A DNA stretch of 64,000 nucleotides from Cristatella mucedo (taxonomy: Eukaryota; Bryozoa; Phylactolaemata; Cristatellidae). The position numbers and the translations under genes were made by a program. Shown one piece after another: positions 27,001 through 41,700 of the stretch; the first letter of the stretch is position 1; each line of letters starts with the position of its first letter. Under the pieces are notes generated by a model that did not search any database, was not told where the DNA came from, and saw only the letters and a program-made list of their open reading frames with translations. Where the stretch lies: contig WPIO01000025.1 in NCBI GenBank assembly GCA_009760855.2, positions 2,469,501-2,533,500 on the forward strand. Direction: 5' to 3'.

Positions 27001-30000
27001 TCTGACAGTTGTAAGAGATTAACCCTGATCCCAGCTGCCATGCTGAGCCAGGCAGGATGACCAGGGGCGGCTCAATCCTAGCAGCAAATCAGGCATACAA
27101 GGTCAAGACCTGCATAATAAGCCGGCTTATTATTCAATTCATCACACTCGGCCTCTAGAGCAGCACATTTGCAGTGAAATCTGTTTCCTTTTGATTGCTA
27201 TATCGAGCCAGCCGTTACTATCCCCCAACATGATGTGCAATTGCTAAGGTTGTGAAGTCGAGCCCCTTGGCATATGTAAAGCACGTGGATAGAGATTAAG
27301 TTTTCTTAGGGTGAACTACGAATTATATATATTTTTATGCATTGTCGTGCACCTGCCTCTATGAGAACTGCAGCTTGAACTGCACGCTGCCAACGCACGC
27401 ACGGGTAAAGGCATGGGTGCTTGCTGTCTCTTTCTATGCCACTTGCTGGACTGTGACCGAAATCAGTATTCTAGATTTTGTAGATATTGTAGAAAGACCT
27501 AATGGTTCTCCTTCCCTTAGCGGCCGTCCCTGCCGGACTGCAGCAAAATGCCGGCCTCCTCTTATTATCTCGCCTAAGGCATCCTGTCCTCATTATATTC
27601 ATCGTTAAATTTGTCTTGCAGGCTATAAAGACCATTTCCCCTAACAATGTTATTCATTTTGTTTGTTTTTCAAGCATGATTTTACTTACTATTCTATTGC
27701 GTATCACTTTGCAGCAAATGTAAAGCGCCTAGAAAGAGATTAAGTTCTCTGAGGGCGCTTTATCAAGTGCAATATTATTATTATTATTATTATTCTTATT
27801 TGTCCTCTACAACCTCTGTCCCTACAGTTCTCCTTTGACTCACGTAGACCTAATGCTGCTCAGCAAATCAAGTATTGTAAATATGTCCTTGTTCTCTGGT
27901 GAAGTCCCTTCTCTTCTGAAAATAACTTATCAGGCCACTCACTGAAAATCCCACCATAGATCGTAAGAGCCAAAGTAACTTTCAAGCAGTTTCACCTCTG
28001 CTATTCTAATTCAGGAGCTTGAATATGTGGTGACAAATGAACTAAAAGATTACATCAGTTCAGCAGATATTTATTGATAGCAAGTTCAAACCGGGATTTG
28101 GCATTGACTGTTTCATAGAAACTTATCTGCTTCCGGTTCACAAAGAAATATACAATGCTAATCAGGCTAGGACCTCTCTGATAGTTCTTATGGATGTATA
28201 AGCAGCAGTTGAAACAATTGAACGCCAGATCCACCAGCAGCGCCTTATAATATAATAATAATAATAATAGCTGATTTAACAGCCTCTTTTTGTATAGCGA
28301 CAGAAGAGCCTTTTTACGGCTATCACCACCGCTTGCAGTAGCGATAAAGGATCGCTCACCACAGGATTCGAACCCACGACCTCGGGGCTGAGGTCGTGAA
28401 AAGCAACCGCCTTACCTAGTGAGCCATTACGGCTCGCCTTGCCATATACACCGTATTAAACTAGGTTTGGTTCCACCTCAGTGAGAGATGAAGGAGTGAA
28501 GATGTAAATAGCGGTAGGTCATCAGGGAGCTATCAAAGTATGGGTTCCACCTAGATTCGTTTGCAGACCACATTCTTTTCACTATCATACTCTCACTCTA
28601 GCCTAAGTCATCACCAAACACAATCTCGGCTTTCAAATCTATGCAGATGACATTCAGCTCGAACTATACTTCGACTCTTTTTTTAAGCCTTGCTGATCAT
28701 GAGATTCATTGACATGCCTTGCAGAATGCATCGTCGACATTTGCACGTGTCATGCCACTAACATGCTGAGCTGAAACATAATTAGACCAATCTGATAGTT
28801 ATGGTGAGCTAGGTTGAGGTGAGGCCATCTCAAGTTGCAAGACCTCACCCTCAACATTGGTTCATCTATCATCACTACCGACCAAGATGTCAGCCCATAA
28901 CCGGCTGGGTATGCTATTCCAAAACTACTTGTCATTGGATGAGCCCATCACCTGCTCTGTCAAGTCGGCCAACTTTCAACTAAGAAATATTAAGAAATAT
29001 AATATAATTATAAAATTATATAATATAATATAATATAAATATAAATATAATTAAGAAATATATAAGAAAAATCAGGACCTGCTTAAACAGGAGTAATACA
29101 GATTTACTAGTTCACATGTTTGTGAGATTGCATCTAAATTGCTGCAATTCTCTTAATTTCGGGACTTCCGGCCGGCGCCTTGTTCGTCTGCAACTGGTGC
29201 ACAACTCAGCAGTTCAAACGGTTTGTCATCATCAGTGTAGCTGCCACATCCCAAAACTTCGGTCTAGACTTCACAGGCCCCTGACCAAGCATCAAATCGA
29301 CTTCAAGATCTTCTCTCTGGCTTAAAGGTCGCTTCACTCGGTTGCATCAGCTTACCTATCCGACCTCCCTGCTCCTCCAATGTGCTCTCGCACCACCAGC
29401 TTCTCGACTTGAAGATGTCTTGTTGTTACTCACACAAAATTGAAATCTAGTGATCGGCCCTTGAGTTAGACGGCACAGAAAGTCTGTAACTCACATACTG
29501 CTCCTGTTACCACGTGCAATGGCTTTGCATCATGTAAGTTCCAACTAAAGATGCTTCTTTTCTGTCCTGCTCACCCCCTACCCCACTGAACACATAATTT
29601 TGCTCCCTTGTGCTTTGAATGCAAACGTGTGCATGATTCAGTGCTTGTTACCAACCACGGTCCAACTAACCAGAGGTCCTCTCAGTCTTCTTACGCGCTT
29701 TTGCATTCTGATCTAAGCATGCTATTCGAAGCAAGCTGCTAAACGCCCAGACGAAGACTTAGTTCTCTTAATGTGCTATGCAATCGACCTGTTGCTATTA
29801 TTATTATTATTGAGATGGACAGGCTATGATCTCAACTATGGTGAAATAGTGCAACAAAAGGCTAGCCGCAGGAGGAGGAACTGCTACGGATCTTCCGCAT
29901 GCCCGTAATACGAACTTACCCACATCCCGAATGAAGTTCTGAGGCCGTTCACCGGTATCAAGGAAATGTTGACAGTAGTCATTGTGTGGATTGGCACTTT

Positions 30001-33000
30001 GCGTGCCCTAAACGAGAAGAAGATTACAGAATGCATTAGGACTGCAGAAGAATCACCAACAGCAATGAATTGTTGAACGTCTGATATAGCAACAACAATG
30101 AACATGACACGGTCACACGACATGAGAGGCCGATAACCGACATGGCCAATCATGTAGCATTGCAATAAAACCGCAGTGCACTTCCCAACAGCGATAGTAA
30201 TACCCTAGAATAACTTGGCGCAAAGAATGCTAACGTTCCACAGTTCTTCTAACTCTACTGGCAGTAGAAGTTCGTTGGTCCTTTGGACAACATTGATGGT
30301 CCGGCTAACTACTGTGGCACTATGGATACAAGTAGCTACCTGTAAGTACCAAGAACTCCTGCCTCGAGGCACTAGACAATGCATCAGCACACCCAACAGC
30401 ATGCTTATGTGTGATTATGACCCCATCCCCCTCTGGCTGGCAATCACAAAGCAAGAAAAGAAAGTAAGCTTCTCAAGGCATTCGAAATAGAAGCATGGCC
30501 AAGGAACGTCCAATGCAGCTCATCTTTCCACATATCCCGGATATGTAAATTGATGATGTGCAAAAACAGGCAACACGTTTCATTCTGCCAAAAAGTACAC
30601 GACACCCCTTAACCGGGCTCCCGTCACTTACGCTTGCTAATAGTAATTGGAACAAAAATGGCTGGAGACTGGCCAATGCACATTTTTCTCGTGGGTTTTA
30701 GGTTTTTTTTCTCATGGGTTCGGCTGCTCGAACTTTCCGACCCAGTCGTGCGTTCAACTCCTAAAGAAATAATATGAAATACTAGCTGATTTAACAGCCT
30801 CTTTTGTATAGCAATAGAAGAACCTTTACGGTTATCACTGCCGCTTGCAGCGCAATAAAGATTCGCCCACAACAAGATTCGAACCCATGACCTCGGGGCC
30901 GAGGTCGTGAAAAGCAACCACCTTACCTAGTGAGCCATCACGGCTCAAATTAAAGCTGGAAACTCATACTGCAAGGTAATCCCCTACTACAAGTGGAAAT
31001 GATAGCTGCTAAGGTTCTGCTGCTATATAAATGAGGCTGTTGAATCGGCTGACATTTACTGCTACTTTACCTTGAGAAATGTGCTCGAGTCAACGTAGAC
31101 AGCAGGGTCGTCGGTGTGCTCCTCATCTTTTCGTTCCAGCTGCAGCTGCCACTGCTGCACATCCTCCTGCCTTGCAGCTAAAGGATGCTGGGCTGCTGAC
31201 GTCAGATGCGGAGCTGTTTGGGATGAGGCTGCTGCAGCAGCATCGGCTGCTGCCACTGGCTGAGCCACTGCTGCGCCTCCAGCAACTGGCGGCTTGGTCC
31301 TCGCAGGCGCATGTCCGAGCTCCTGCAGCAGGAGGAGGCATGCGCAAACACACGCACGCATTACCGTCCGTGGAGGTTTCTTAGCGCTGAAACCTCGGAG
31401 ACGGCATCTCAGCTAGCTGCCTGCCAGCAGCGCAACTCAGCTTCAAGTGTCCCACACCCCATCCCACCCACCTGGTCGGTCGCCGTATGCCAGTGGGAGC
31501 AGAAAGCTGGAACTGCATAAATAGCCACGATGTTGTACGGAGCCACGATGTGGCATGTGGTATGGAAGAGACGTTTTAGTTTTCTATCCCGCCATTGGCT
31601 GCCACCATCATAGCGATTAGCAACAGCAGATAGGCAAGCAGCTAAGGTTGCTGCTGCTGCTATTGCCAACATAGGGCGCGTGGCTGAGAGAACGGCTCAG
31701 GTCGAGCCTATAGGCCACAAGGCTCCAACAGTACAGCTCATGTCCGTCTAGGCAGCAGCCAATCGGGTTTACTTTCACGTAACTGAGCATATTATCACGT
31801 TCCCTTTGCAGCAAACGTAAATCGCCTAAAAAGAGATCTGAGGGCGCTTTATCAAATGTGTTAGTATTATTATTATTATTACTATTATTACATCACAAGC
31901 ACTAAGGTTAGCGCAAGAACAGACGTGTGAGCAGCCGTCTCCGGACGTTTAACTAGTATTTAGGCTGACAGCAGCAATGGTTGCAATCCGCCTGCATCAG
32001 GACTTCAACGTTGGAGTTCAACAAATGCAAGATTGTCATAGCTGAGAGCACATTTGAGCAAAAGCCGATAAGTGTCGAAGTGCTGTCAACACTGGACTTT
32101 GAAGCACTTTCTGGCTTATCGGCAACTTATATGCACGAACCGGACGCCTCAGCGCATGCGGAGAGCCTGTGCATAAGTAAGCTCCAAACTGAATTCGTCA
32201 AAAAAAGTACTTCACTCAATTTATTGTTGGTCAAGCTAGTTAAATTTCAATACTCCAACACTCTGTTTAAGGATAGTTATATCTTTCAGCAAGACAGCTA
32301 TCCTAAGCACACTCGTGGTGCTAATGCAGTGGCCCAGCCAGTCAACTGATCAGAACCTATAGAACGTTTATGGGACAATATCGGCAGGCTTCTGAGGCAG
32401 AGGTTCGACCTACACCTGTGGCCGACCTTTTCAGTAAAACTCATGCTCTGTGGAATGCACAGCAACACAAGAGAAAACGCAGAAGCTTGTGGCCTCCATG
32501 TGTGGCCAGACAAGGAAGGTCATCAAGAATGAAGGTCGGACAAAGTCGGACTAAACGATTGCATACGAAGAGCGTGAATGAACAACAAACTTGGACTACA
32601 GTACTACAAGCAGCATCGCGATTTGTGTGGCCTGATAAGGCAGACAGCACTGGCCAACATACCTTCGGGACGGTAAGCAGTATTCAACAGTAGGACTGCT
32701 ACGAAGGCAGCTGCCAAGACGGCTTAACTGGCTAGCTATGACGTTTTTTATGACAAGAGTAACTAAAGCACATTTGGCTTTAAAAGTCTGCTTTCGCAAC
32801 CTAATCATTAATTAGCCCAAGACAACTGCACTGGTCCGGTCAGCCACAGCACCTGCCCAAGCCACTCAAAGCTGGATTCCAGACTCTAAAGCTAAAGCTA
32901 AAGCTGTCATGACGACAGAATGCCAGGTCAGTGCAGGTGGGTGACCTACAAGGCCAAATCGGCTATCTGGGTGTGACACACCGCATCGCATAATTCACAT

Positions 33001-36000
33001 TTACTCAAGGAAAAGCACGGTCAGCCAATGCCTGATGAAAGAACCTTACCCTCACTGCAAAGGGATAGGGAAGGACCTGCCTTGCCATCAGGAATAAAGA
33101 GAAAACGGTAGGCCTTGCAGCTGCATAATAGCAACTGTTAGTATAGCTATGCGACAGAGTCTAGCTCGCTTTAGAGCTATTAGGAAAAAAATATGCACAC
33201 AAGCAACCACTGCCAAAAATTTGGTAATTACATGGAATCACAATCAAAACTCAGTAAGTGTCAAATCTACACTATTACAACAAGCAGCCGAATAGAGATG
33301 CAGCAATTGCTGGAAGCAATCATAACTAGAAGCTGCACTCTGAATACAAACCTCTAAATGCCACCTGCAATACTAAGGAATGCCATTACAGCTAAGAGCA
33401 TCTGCCAGCATTTCAACACCTGCTTCTCGGCACAAATTACACGGCTCCGGAAGCTTCATTCATAAGCCGGGATAGCCAGCAAGCCACAACAGCAATCATT
33501 CACAAAATTAGGGCAGCATAACAACCAACTGAATAGATGTGTATACACAACCTTGCTGACAAATCTAAGCTGGACAGTAAAATGTACAGCCTTTCCCGAA
33601 AGTCTTGTCGCACCATTGAAAATGAACACATTGGTATAACGGAGCAGCAAATCCAAGTTAGCCACCGGTTCCAGTAAGCGTCGACTGTCAGCAGATAAAG
33701 TGGAACAGCTGTAGTTGGTGGTTAGTACACTATGCATTTTTAAACTACAAAAACCACAGGGAGCTATGGACAATGGAAATTAAAATGTGGCATTTTCTAT
33801 GTACTAACAAATTTGAATTGTGTTCAGTCTTTTGCTCCGTACAAGTTCTCCTAAATTTTCGAAATCGTTATGGGCATGAGTTGGCATGACTTGGCCTAAC
33901 CACCGGCTGAGGTATGGCTTCTTCCGGCTTCTTCTGGCGATAAGTCCATTATGCCTAGGTGATCACTGCTCGAAGCCACTATGAAAGGATGATTGCAGGC
34001 CTCGAATAAAGCGAACTAAGCACACTAAGTGACATGCATGCCCAAAATCAGTCGTAGACAGACAAGTGAGCTACAATCTTAAAAAACTTATAGCTCGCTG
34101 AAGTTTGAACGGTAGACTGCACCCAGGTCGCTCGTGGAAGGCGACCAAAGGCTTTCACCTGAAGGTGTTGGCTCTTCAGTGATGAAAGGCCTTCCAAAAG
34201 AGCTAGAGACCAGCACGGCCACAAGAAAAGACAAGGTGTGCCGCAGGTTTGCGAGGTATGGCATGCCTAGGAATCACAGGCACAGAGCTAAACTGGATTC
34301 GGTCCTACCTCAGTGAGAGTCTAGATGTACATGGCCACCGGTCATCCAGGAAGCCCTTAACACTTATTATACATCCGAGTTTTGTGGCAGATACCTTTTC
34401 GCAATCTATATCCTCCATCTGGCCGATGTCATTATAAAACACAATCTGAGCTTTCATTTTTATGCAGATGACACTCAGATCGAACTATACTTTTGACACT
34501 TTTAAGCCTCGATCAGTGTCCGACTCACTCACCTCCCCTCTGCAGCCTCGATCGAGGACGTTCATACCAGACCCCTAACTTACTGAGGCTAAACGATGGT
34601 TAGACTAACCTTATAATTGTGGGCAATAATGTCAACCTTAAGTTGCAAGACCTCATCCTCATGATTGGTATATCTCGCGTCACGACAGTGAGCCTGCTAA
34701 TCAACTGGGTGTCAACTGCTTTTCCAACATGACTTGTCATTGGATAAGCACAACGCCTACACAGTACTTCAGCTGTAAGACATACGCCGAAATCAGGGCT
34801 TGCTTAGACAACAGCCAAAGCAGTCAATGCGTTAGTTAGTAACATCGTGTCAAGACTACTGCAATACCCATTATTCAGAAGTCTTGGCCTGTGTCCTTAA
34901 TCGTCTCAAACTAGTACACAACTCAGAAACTCGTCTCAATTGTCGTCAACGGCTTAGCTGCCACACCACCCCACTTTTGGCTGAGCTTCACTGGCTACTT
35001 ATATCAAGCATCGAATCTTCCAAGATCCTCTGCTTGGCTTACAGGTCACGTCACTCGGTAGTACCAACTTGCCAATCTGACCTCCTAGCTCATTCAGTTA
35101 GCTCTCCTGCCAACTTGCTCTTAGGCATTCAGTTGTCTCACAGTCCCCTCCCACTCCCCCGAAAGAAAATTGAATTGAAGATGCCTTGCTGTTCTTCGAA
35201 CTAAATTGAAATCTAGTGACCGCATGTCATTTACTCAATGGTATTGCTTCACTCGCAGGTGTTGTAAAGCGCTTGGATAGAGATGTAGTCTCTTATGGTG
35301 CTATACAAACGACATATGATTAGCAGCATGGTATATTGAGAAGGGTCACCAGACGCAAGCATTTTGTTACAGACTGACAGACAGAAGAGATCTGCTCTGA
35401 TGGGCCTAGGGGCCATGCCCACAACCCGGCAGACAATTGAAGTCGAGTTTTATGGACCACCGAGTCCAAGTTTATGTTTTTTGCTAGCAAATAAACAAAG
35501 AATATTCGTAAGTCAGCAAAAAGATTAGATGTACCACCCTGATTACATGACAGTAAAATTCTGCAAAGAAAGTGTCATGGTGAGGGGGGTTCCTTCTGCT
35601 CCTTCGGTTTCCGAGTTTTTACCGTTTTGATAGACTTCTCCACCAGCAAATGCACATTGCTCTGGTGCAAAATGCTGGGATTCCAAATGATGAGATTTTA
35701 GAGGAACCTATTGCATTTGGCAGCAACTTAATGACCTGCAAGCTCCCAAACGATTTTTGGCAGGCAGAGCTGCCCGAGTACGCAATTGGCCGAGCCGGTC
35801 ACCTGACCTAAATCCCAGAGCATGTATATTTTATTAGATAAAAATAATGAACAGAGAGTCAAGGCACCACGATTTCTTATAATGCATACTTCACGTTATC
35901 ACCTCGGCATTGATTACACAAGCTTCCCGTACATTTCTGGAGAATTTGAGGCTGAGCAATCCTTGAAAATCTCAAAAGATGTATCGGATTGCATGTGTGG

Positions 36001-38114
36001 GACACATCTGAACCTTAGAGAGACTGGTTGGCTTCATCCACAAATGCACGACTGGATTCGTGGTCTCAATTGGCTGGAAGAATAAGTCCGTGCAATGCTC
36101 ATGAACAATGCTTTAATAGCCAGAGTAGTCTCTTTTGGATTCTTGTCATACTGCCAACGTAAGTCGAGCCCTTAAAGAGTGTAAGCCAATGGCAAGCTCA
36201 AGTTCCAAAAAATATCCAGATCGACATGCTGATAGCTGATTCCACGAATCCTGTGCAGGTGGTTTAGAGAAGTTAAGAAGTTACACGGGAAGTTAAGAAG
36301 AAACCCTAAACCATCACACAAGATTTCCAATACCGAATTGGATAGGCATTTTCGGGGCGGTTATAAGAAATATCGAGTGGATTCCGGCTTGGTAAGCTAT
36401 TAACAGCGATAAGCCACACAAACATGATAGATGAAAAAGGGACTACCCAGACGATTGCACATAAAGTAGGTTGCTTACATACTACATCAGTGGCCGCACA
36501 GTCACGTCTAAGCAAAAATAGTTGGTACTACATAAATATAGCAGACAAAGTAAATAAAGTACTACTCTTACACCGTCCAGTTAGTTATTTTAACCGAAGA
36601 CTGTAAGTCACATAAAAGACCATGACATGACATTTAGCCTATATGTACCAAATGGGCTAAAGCATTCAAGTGCTAGTTCTCTCACGAACAATTCAGTTGT
36701 AATACCTATCTAGTGAGAAACAGCAAAACTCTCGAACAGGAGCACGCTTTGATAAAAAAAAGTCAGTGCATTAACCTATAGATCTACTTTAACTGGAGCT
36801 TTTGAGGCCAGTAAGTACACTGCCCTGGGGGAATAAAACCAAGACTTCAAACTGGCTCTGCTAGTGAGATTGCTCTAACAGGTAAGCCCTATTAAAACAT
36901 ATAATATAAAGACTGGCCGGTTCAACAGTCTTATTTATACAATGACACAGAGTGCATTTGTGTTCATCACTCTATTTGCATGTGGCAATAAAAAATTGCC
37001 TGCTGTAGGCCTTGAACACACGACCGGACCAAGAAGTGCAATACATTTGAGAGAAATCAATCTTAAGCTACGTTCACTCATGGCCAAAAATATTTAGACC
37101 GGTCAACCAATATGGACATCACAAATCAGCCATTCGTATTTTGGCTAAAATTCACGGACAGCATGGGCAAAACAACAATTGTGGTATGAAACAGCATCTG
37201 CTAAACAGGTAGCAGTGTAATGCATTGGATCATAGTGCACCTTCCTCAATGTATGAGTAAGTCCCTAATTTTATGAACTTAATTTTTAAGGCCGACCTGC
37301 ACTCGGCTAGCCAGCGATGACGCCAGCTGCTGCATGCCTCCTACAGCACAGCTATCATGCCATAGACTCTCAATGGGGTTTTAATCTGGTGACAGACTTG
37401 GCCAGTACAGGACTGCTGCTGCAAACTTAGCAAAGAGTCTTTTGCAAACCACTGCACGTTTACATATGTTATCCTTCGGATGTGATTACGCTGTCCCTCT
37501 GAAGTCATCATACACATCGACATCCAACGTTCTGCAGCTTGTCAAGATAAACTTTTTGAGCATAATATCCAGAAAGCAATGCAGCATTCCAATGCCAGCA
37601 TCACAAAAATGGCCCTAAACCAAGACTGTGTACCATTTTTTTTTTAATAAATGCTGCAAGAAATTACCACTATACTCTTGCTTTGGCTTACACGAAGCTA
37701 GGATTGTTGTTCCAGACGATAACACGCTGACTTTCGTTAGTCCGTTAAAATAAGTTCTTCCGGCTTTATGCTGCTTACTGCATAAGCGCTTTCTTCGGCA
37801 CTCACCGAAATATTCTCTGCTTGCTAGTCGCCGATACCATGCATGCACCTGCCTGCATATGCTATACCAGCTGCTTGTGATTGTTACTGCCAATCATTTG
37901 GTAAGGCTTTCTATACCGCATCTGTAAAGTGCCTAGAAAGAGATTCAGTTCTCCGAGGTTGCTACACAAATGTATTATTATTATTTGCCAGATAACTTCA
38001 CGTTTGCCAGATGCCAATGACTAAGCTAACTTTTTTAGTGTGATCCAGCCTTCAGTGGTGTCACGTTCAGCAAATAACCCTCGAGGCTCCATACCTTCAA
38101 TAAATAATTTATAC

Positions 38115-38155
<41 letters not shown>

Positions 38156-38680
38156 TACAAGTTCTACTTGGCAAGAGCCATTAACTGATGTGGAACCTCA
38201 GCAAAAAAGGTTGACGTGAGTCTCAGAACAACCCCAAAACCACGCCATTACTTCAAACTCTAACAGAAAGATATATTCAACAGCTACATTTTACTCACCC
38301 GGGTGCCCTCAATGATGAAACAACTTACCGTATGGCTGCTGGACGTGCTCCAACTGCTGCTTCTGTCAGACGAACTGCACTGCTCATCATCGTGGCTATC
38401 AAAAGATCAACGACTAAAGCACATGTACAACAAAGCCGAGCACGGCCATTATACAGGGGGGGACACAGTTGCCTTAACGACATCCAGCACAAAAGTTTAA
38501 ACACAGCCCGAGTTGACCAGAAACAATTGATAATTGTGTGCAAATTTCATTACAGTTTTGAGACAAACGTCACGAAACATGATTGAGGAGCACACAAACA
38601 GGATTGAGAACCACAATCACCAAAGTGAAAACTCGGTTATGCAATATGAGAATGCAGGGAATGCAGAGAATGCAGAGAGA

Positions 38681-38732
<52 letters not shown>

Positions 38733-41700
38733 CAGAGACCAGATGATTGTAGAAGCTAAGAATATCATCTACGCTGAACGAGCAATTAGTTACTCCGAAA
38801 AGAGAAAAAAGGCAGTTAACTACAGGTTATGTTCATTATAGACCTCACTACTGTTGAGCCGACTACAGGGAGTCAGGCTGCCCCTGAGTCTGCCTGCCCA
38901 CTTACATGTGGTTCAAAAGGACTTGAAAAAGACACAAAGACTTTAAAATAAGCTACCAACATTCCCTATAGCATTTGCTCTACCAAAATGAGTTATCTTT
39001 CCATGCTTTCACTTTTATCACTAAGCAGTTGATCCTTTCCTGCAAACAGCCTTTCCAGCATACAGGGGAAGTCATAAGTTAAAGCGAGCTGCCACACTTA
39101 CCGAAAAGTCCATTAATTTATTTCATTCTCCTTTCACGAGCCATTAATTCAATGTGCACATCACTAAGGTGATAGATAAGTATGTTATGCTTTAGTTTTC
39201 AATTAGTAAATGACATGTTAACAAGAGGTGGCACTCACACTTCTTCTAGCTGCTTCTTAATGTGGAGTGGCATGAGCATTACAATACTCATGAACAATTC
39301 TGGAGTAAGTTGTCACCAGCATTGACATAGAACCTCAAAAAAGCATCTCGTGAAGTGATGCGAGCAGCCGACGATGGTATATGTCGCTCCTCTCCTCTCT
39401 CACGCCTCTCCTCTCTCGCTCCGCTCCTCTCTCGGTCCTCTCCTCTCTCGCTTCTCTCTCTCCCTCGCGGGTATATGTCGCTCCAAAGCATCCAGAGCTT
39501 TTCGATGCGGTGCAGATCAGGGCTTATCCTTGGCTCTGGCAATACAGTCAGCATATGATACACGTGATCAGGACCATGGTCGAAAAAATCTCACCGACAT
39601 TGTGGGGTGCTTAGGATCGCTATCGTCCTGATATGAAATCTAGCCCTCACATGGCCATCGCTTGGAACACCAATTTGCTTACAATGTCTACGTATTTATT
39701 CGGTTTCACAACGCCTAAAGCGATGGTGAGTTCAGCTACCAGATGATGTGCAACAGCACCATACCATAACTCCTTTGCTGCTGCCAAACCTTACTGTCTT
39801 CTGAAGTAATTGTGGTATGCCTAATTTATATGCTGATTCAAATATGCTCTCCCATCAATACTGAAAATGGTGAACTTTGATCAGTCCACAATACCTGGCT
39901 TGCCGGGCAAGGTCCAGCAGTCGTGGCCGATAAGCTATTGCAGCTGTTCATTTTTGCATTTTAGAAAGCAAGTAGCATAACTTGCTGGTGTAACCTTCGA
40001 AGAATGATTGCTTCCTTCAGCTTAGGCCTTATTGCGAGTAGGTTTCCTAAAAATAATTTTCGAATGAGCTAACCTGCTCTTCAAGGCTTGCATTATATGG
40101 CCCTGTCATCTCACACGTTTGTCAGCTTAGAGCTACTACGCGGCTTTCTGCTTCCATCGCACCAGTTGCAAAGTCTTCTTAATATTGTAGTATACAAGCT
40201 GCTCGGAAATCACAAGTGCTCATGCAATGCGTAACTTGCTGTAGCATGCAAAGTACAGCCACCAAATGAGTCCTTTAGTGATGGCAGAAATCGCTTTGCC
40301 TTTGTCCATCTCTCAGCGATCGTTAGCTTTACCACTGTTTTACAAACTCCAAATTCAGTTGCAAAAAGGAAGTCACCGGCTAGGTCTCCGGAAAATATCC
40401 CGACTCAGCAAACAGAAGTAAGTACTAGCTGATTTAACAGGCTCTTTTTGTATAGTGACAGAAGAGCCTTTACGGCTATCACCACCGCTTGCAGTGGCAA
40501 TCAAGGATCGCCCAATGCAGGATTCGAACCCACGACCTCGGGGCCGAGGTCATGAAAAGCAACCGCCTTACCTAGTGAGCCATTACGGCTCACCAAGAAG
40601 CACTTTACTGTGCAATAATTGAGTAATCGGTAGGTAAAGTACACCAACATTAATTAGGTGCCATTTTAAATGCATGCTTCGATGCCAGGAAGGTATTTAC
40701 AAGCAGAAATGGTTTCTCCTCTGCCTGGGTGTGATGGGAACTACTTTGTGTAATAAGGATTGATATATGATTAGTACGGGGTACAGCATCTGAGCTAGTC
40801 CAGTGGGAAGAGGTCTCAATCATAGGAATGTCCTTTTTGAGCACTAGCTTAAACTTGTGAGGCACCTGTATGTCAAGCGCCTTCAAAGAGATTTACTTCT
40901 GTTGGGACACCTATACAAATGTTAATTATTATTGTTACATCGAGTCGGGAGACATTGGTAAAAAATAATGATAAAAATAGTAAGCTACTAAACAAGATAA
41001 ATTCAGCAGCTGGATTATAGCACAGAGACCCGCATACTTACTACCGTATTTCCCTTCGACAATGAACAAACATGAGACCTGCTGGTCTCGGAGTTTGACA
41101 TCTGACACAAGCAGACAGCATCTACATAATCGTTATCCAGCTTCCATGAACATAAACATAGGCACGATAACAGTTGCATTTGTCTTAACAGTGTCACATA
41201 CTAAGAAACCCTTACACAAGCCAGCCTAAACACTTTCTTTGACCGCTTTTTTCGGTACCCATTCACCTTGAATATGGTATCCACATTAAGTATCTTTGCT
41301 CACAGCACATTTTGTTACTAACTTTTGCATTGAAGCAGCCTTGGAAGCTAAAAGCTTAATGCAATGCGCCTTATTTGGGTATGTATTTCGATCGCTAGGG
41401 CTAAGTAGAGGAAAACGCTAGCAGACTTGTTCACGGGATCAATGTGTTTTTCTAAGAGCAAGCCATACTTTTCCTATGAATGGTCCCAAGTTTGGCCCAA
41501 ACCGTATGAGGCAAGAAGGCTTAAAAGCAACAATAGATGGCTGATAGTGTCTTCGGCCTCCAAGAATGCTTGCACATGTCCTACCCCTATCACCACATAT
41601 CATCAATCCCGAAAAGACCCATATCAAATAAGCACTTGAACAGCAACTTGGTGTAAACTAGGTGTATGGTCGCGAGTGACCACAGACGCATACATACCCC

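Larger units (their letters stand above)
29884..31070. other. METTL14 intron 3 and flank
   Basis: Around exon 4, this stretch holds unassigned sequence and a type 1 SINE at 30783-30946. No other exon is recognised. Confidence 0.5.

Noticed and set aside
28364-28426. tRNA gene on the minus strand
   Set aside because: The A and B boxes belong to a repeated SINE with a non-tRNA body. No complete cloverleaf with a normal 3' acceptor end is visible.
38329-38413. 85-nt minus-strand open segment with a perfect GTAAGT donor and a usable acceptor, candidate extra METTL14 exon
   Set aside because: Its phases (1 in, 2 out) do not fit between the phase-0 neighbours, its length is not a multiple of three, and the peptide does not resemble METTL14.
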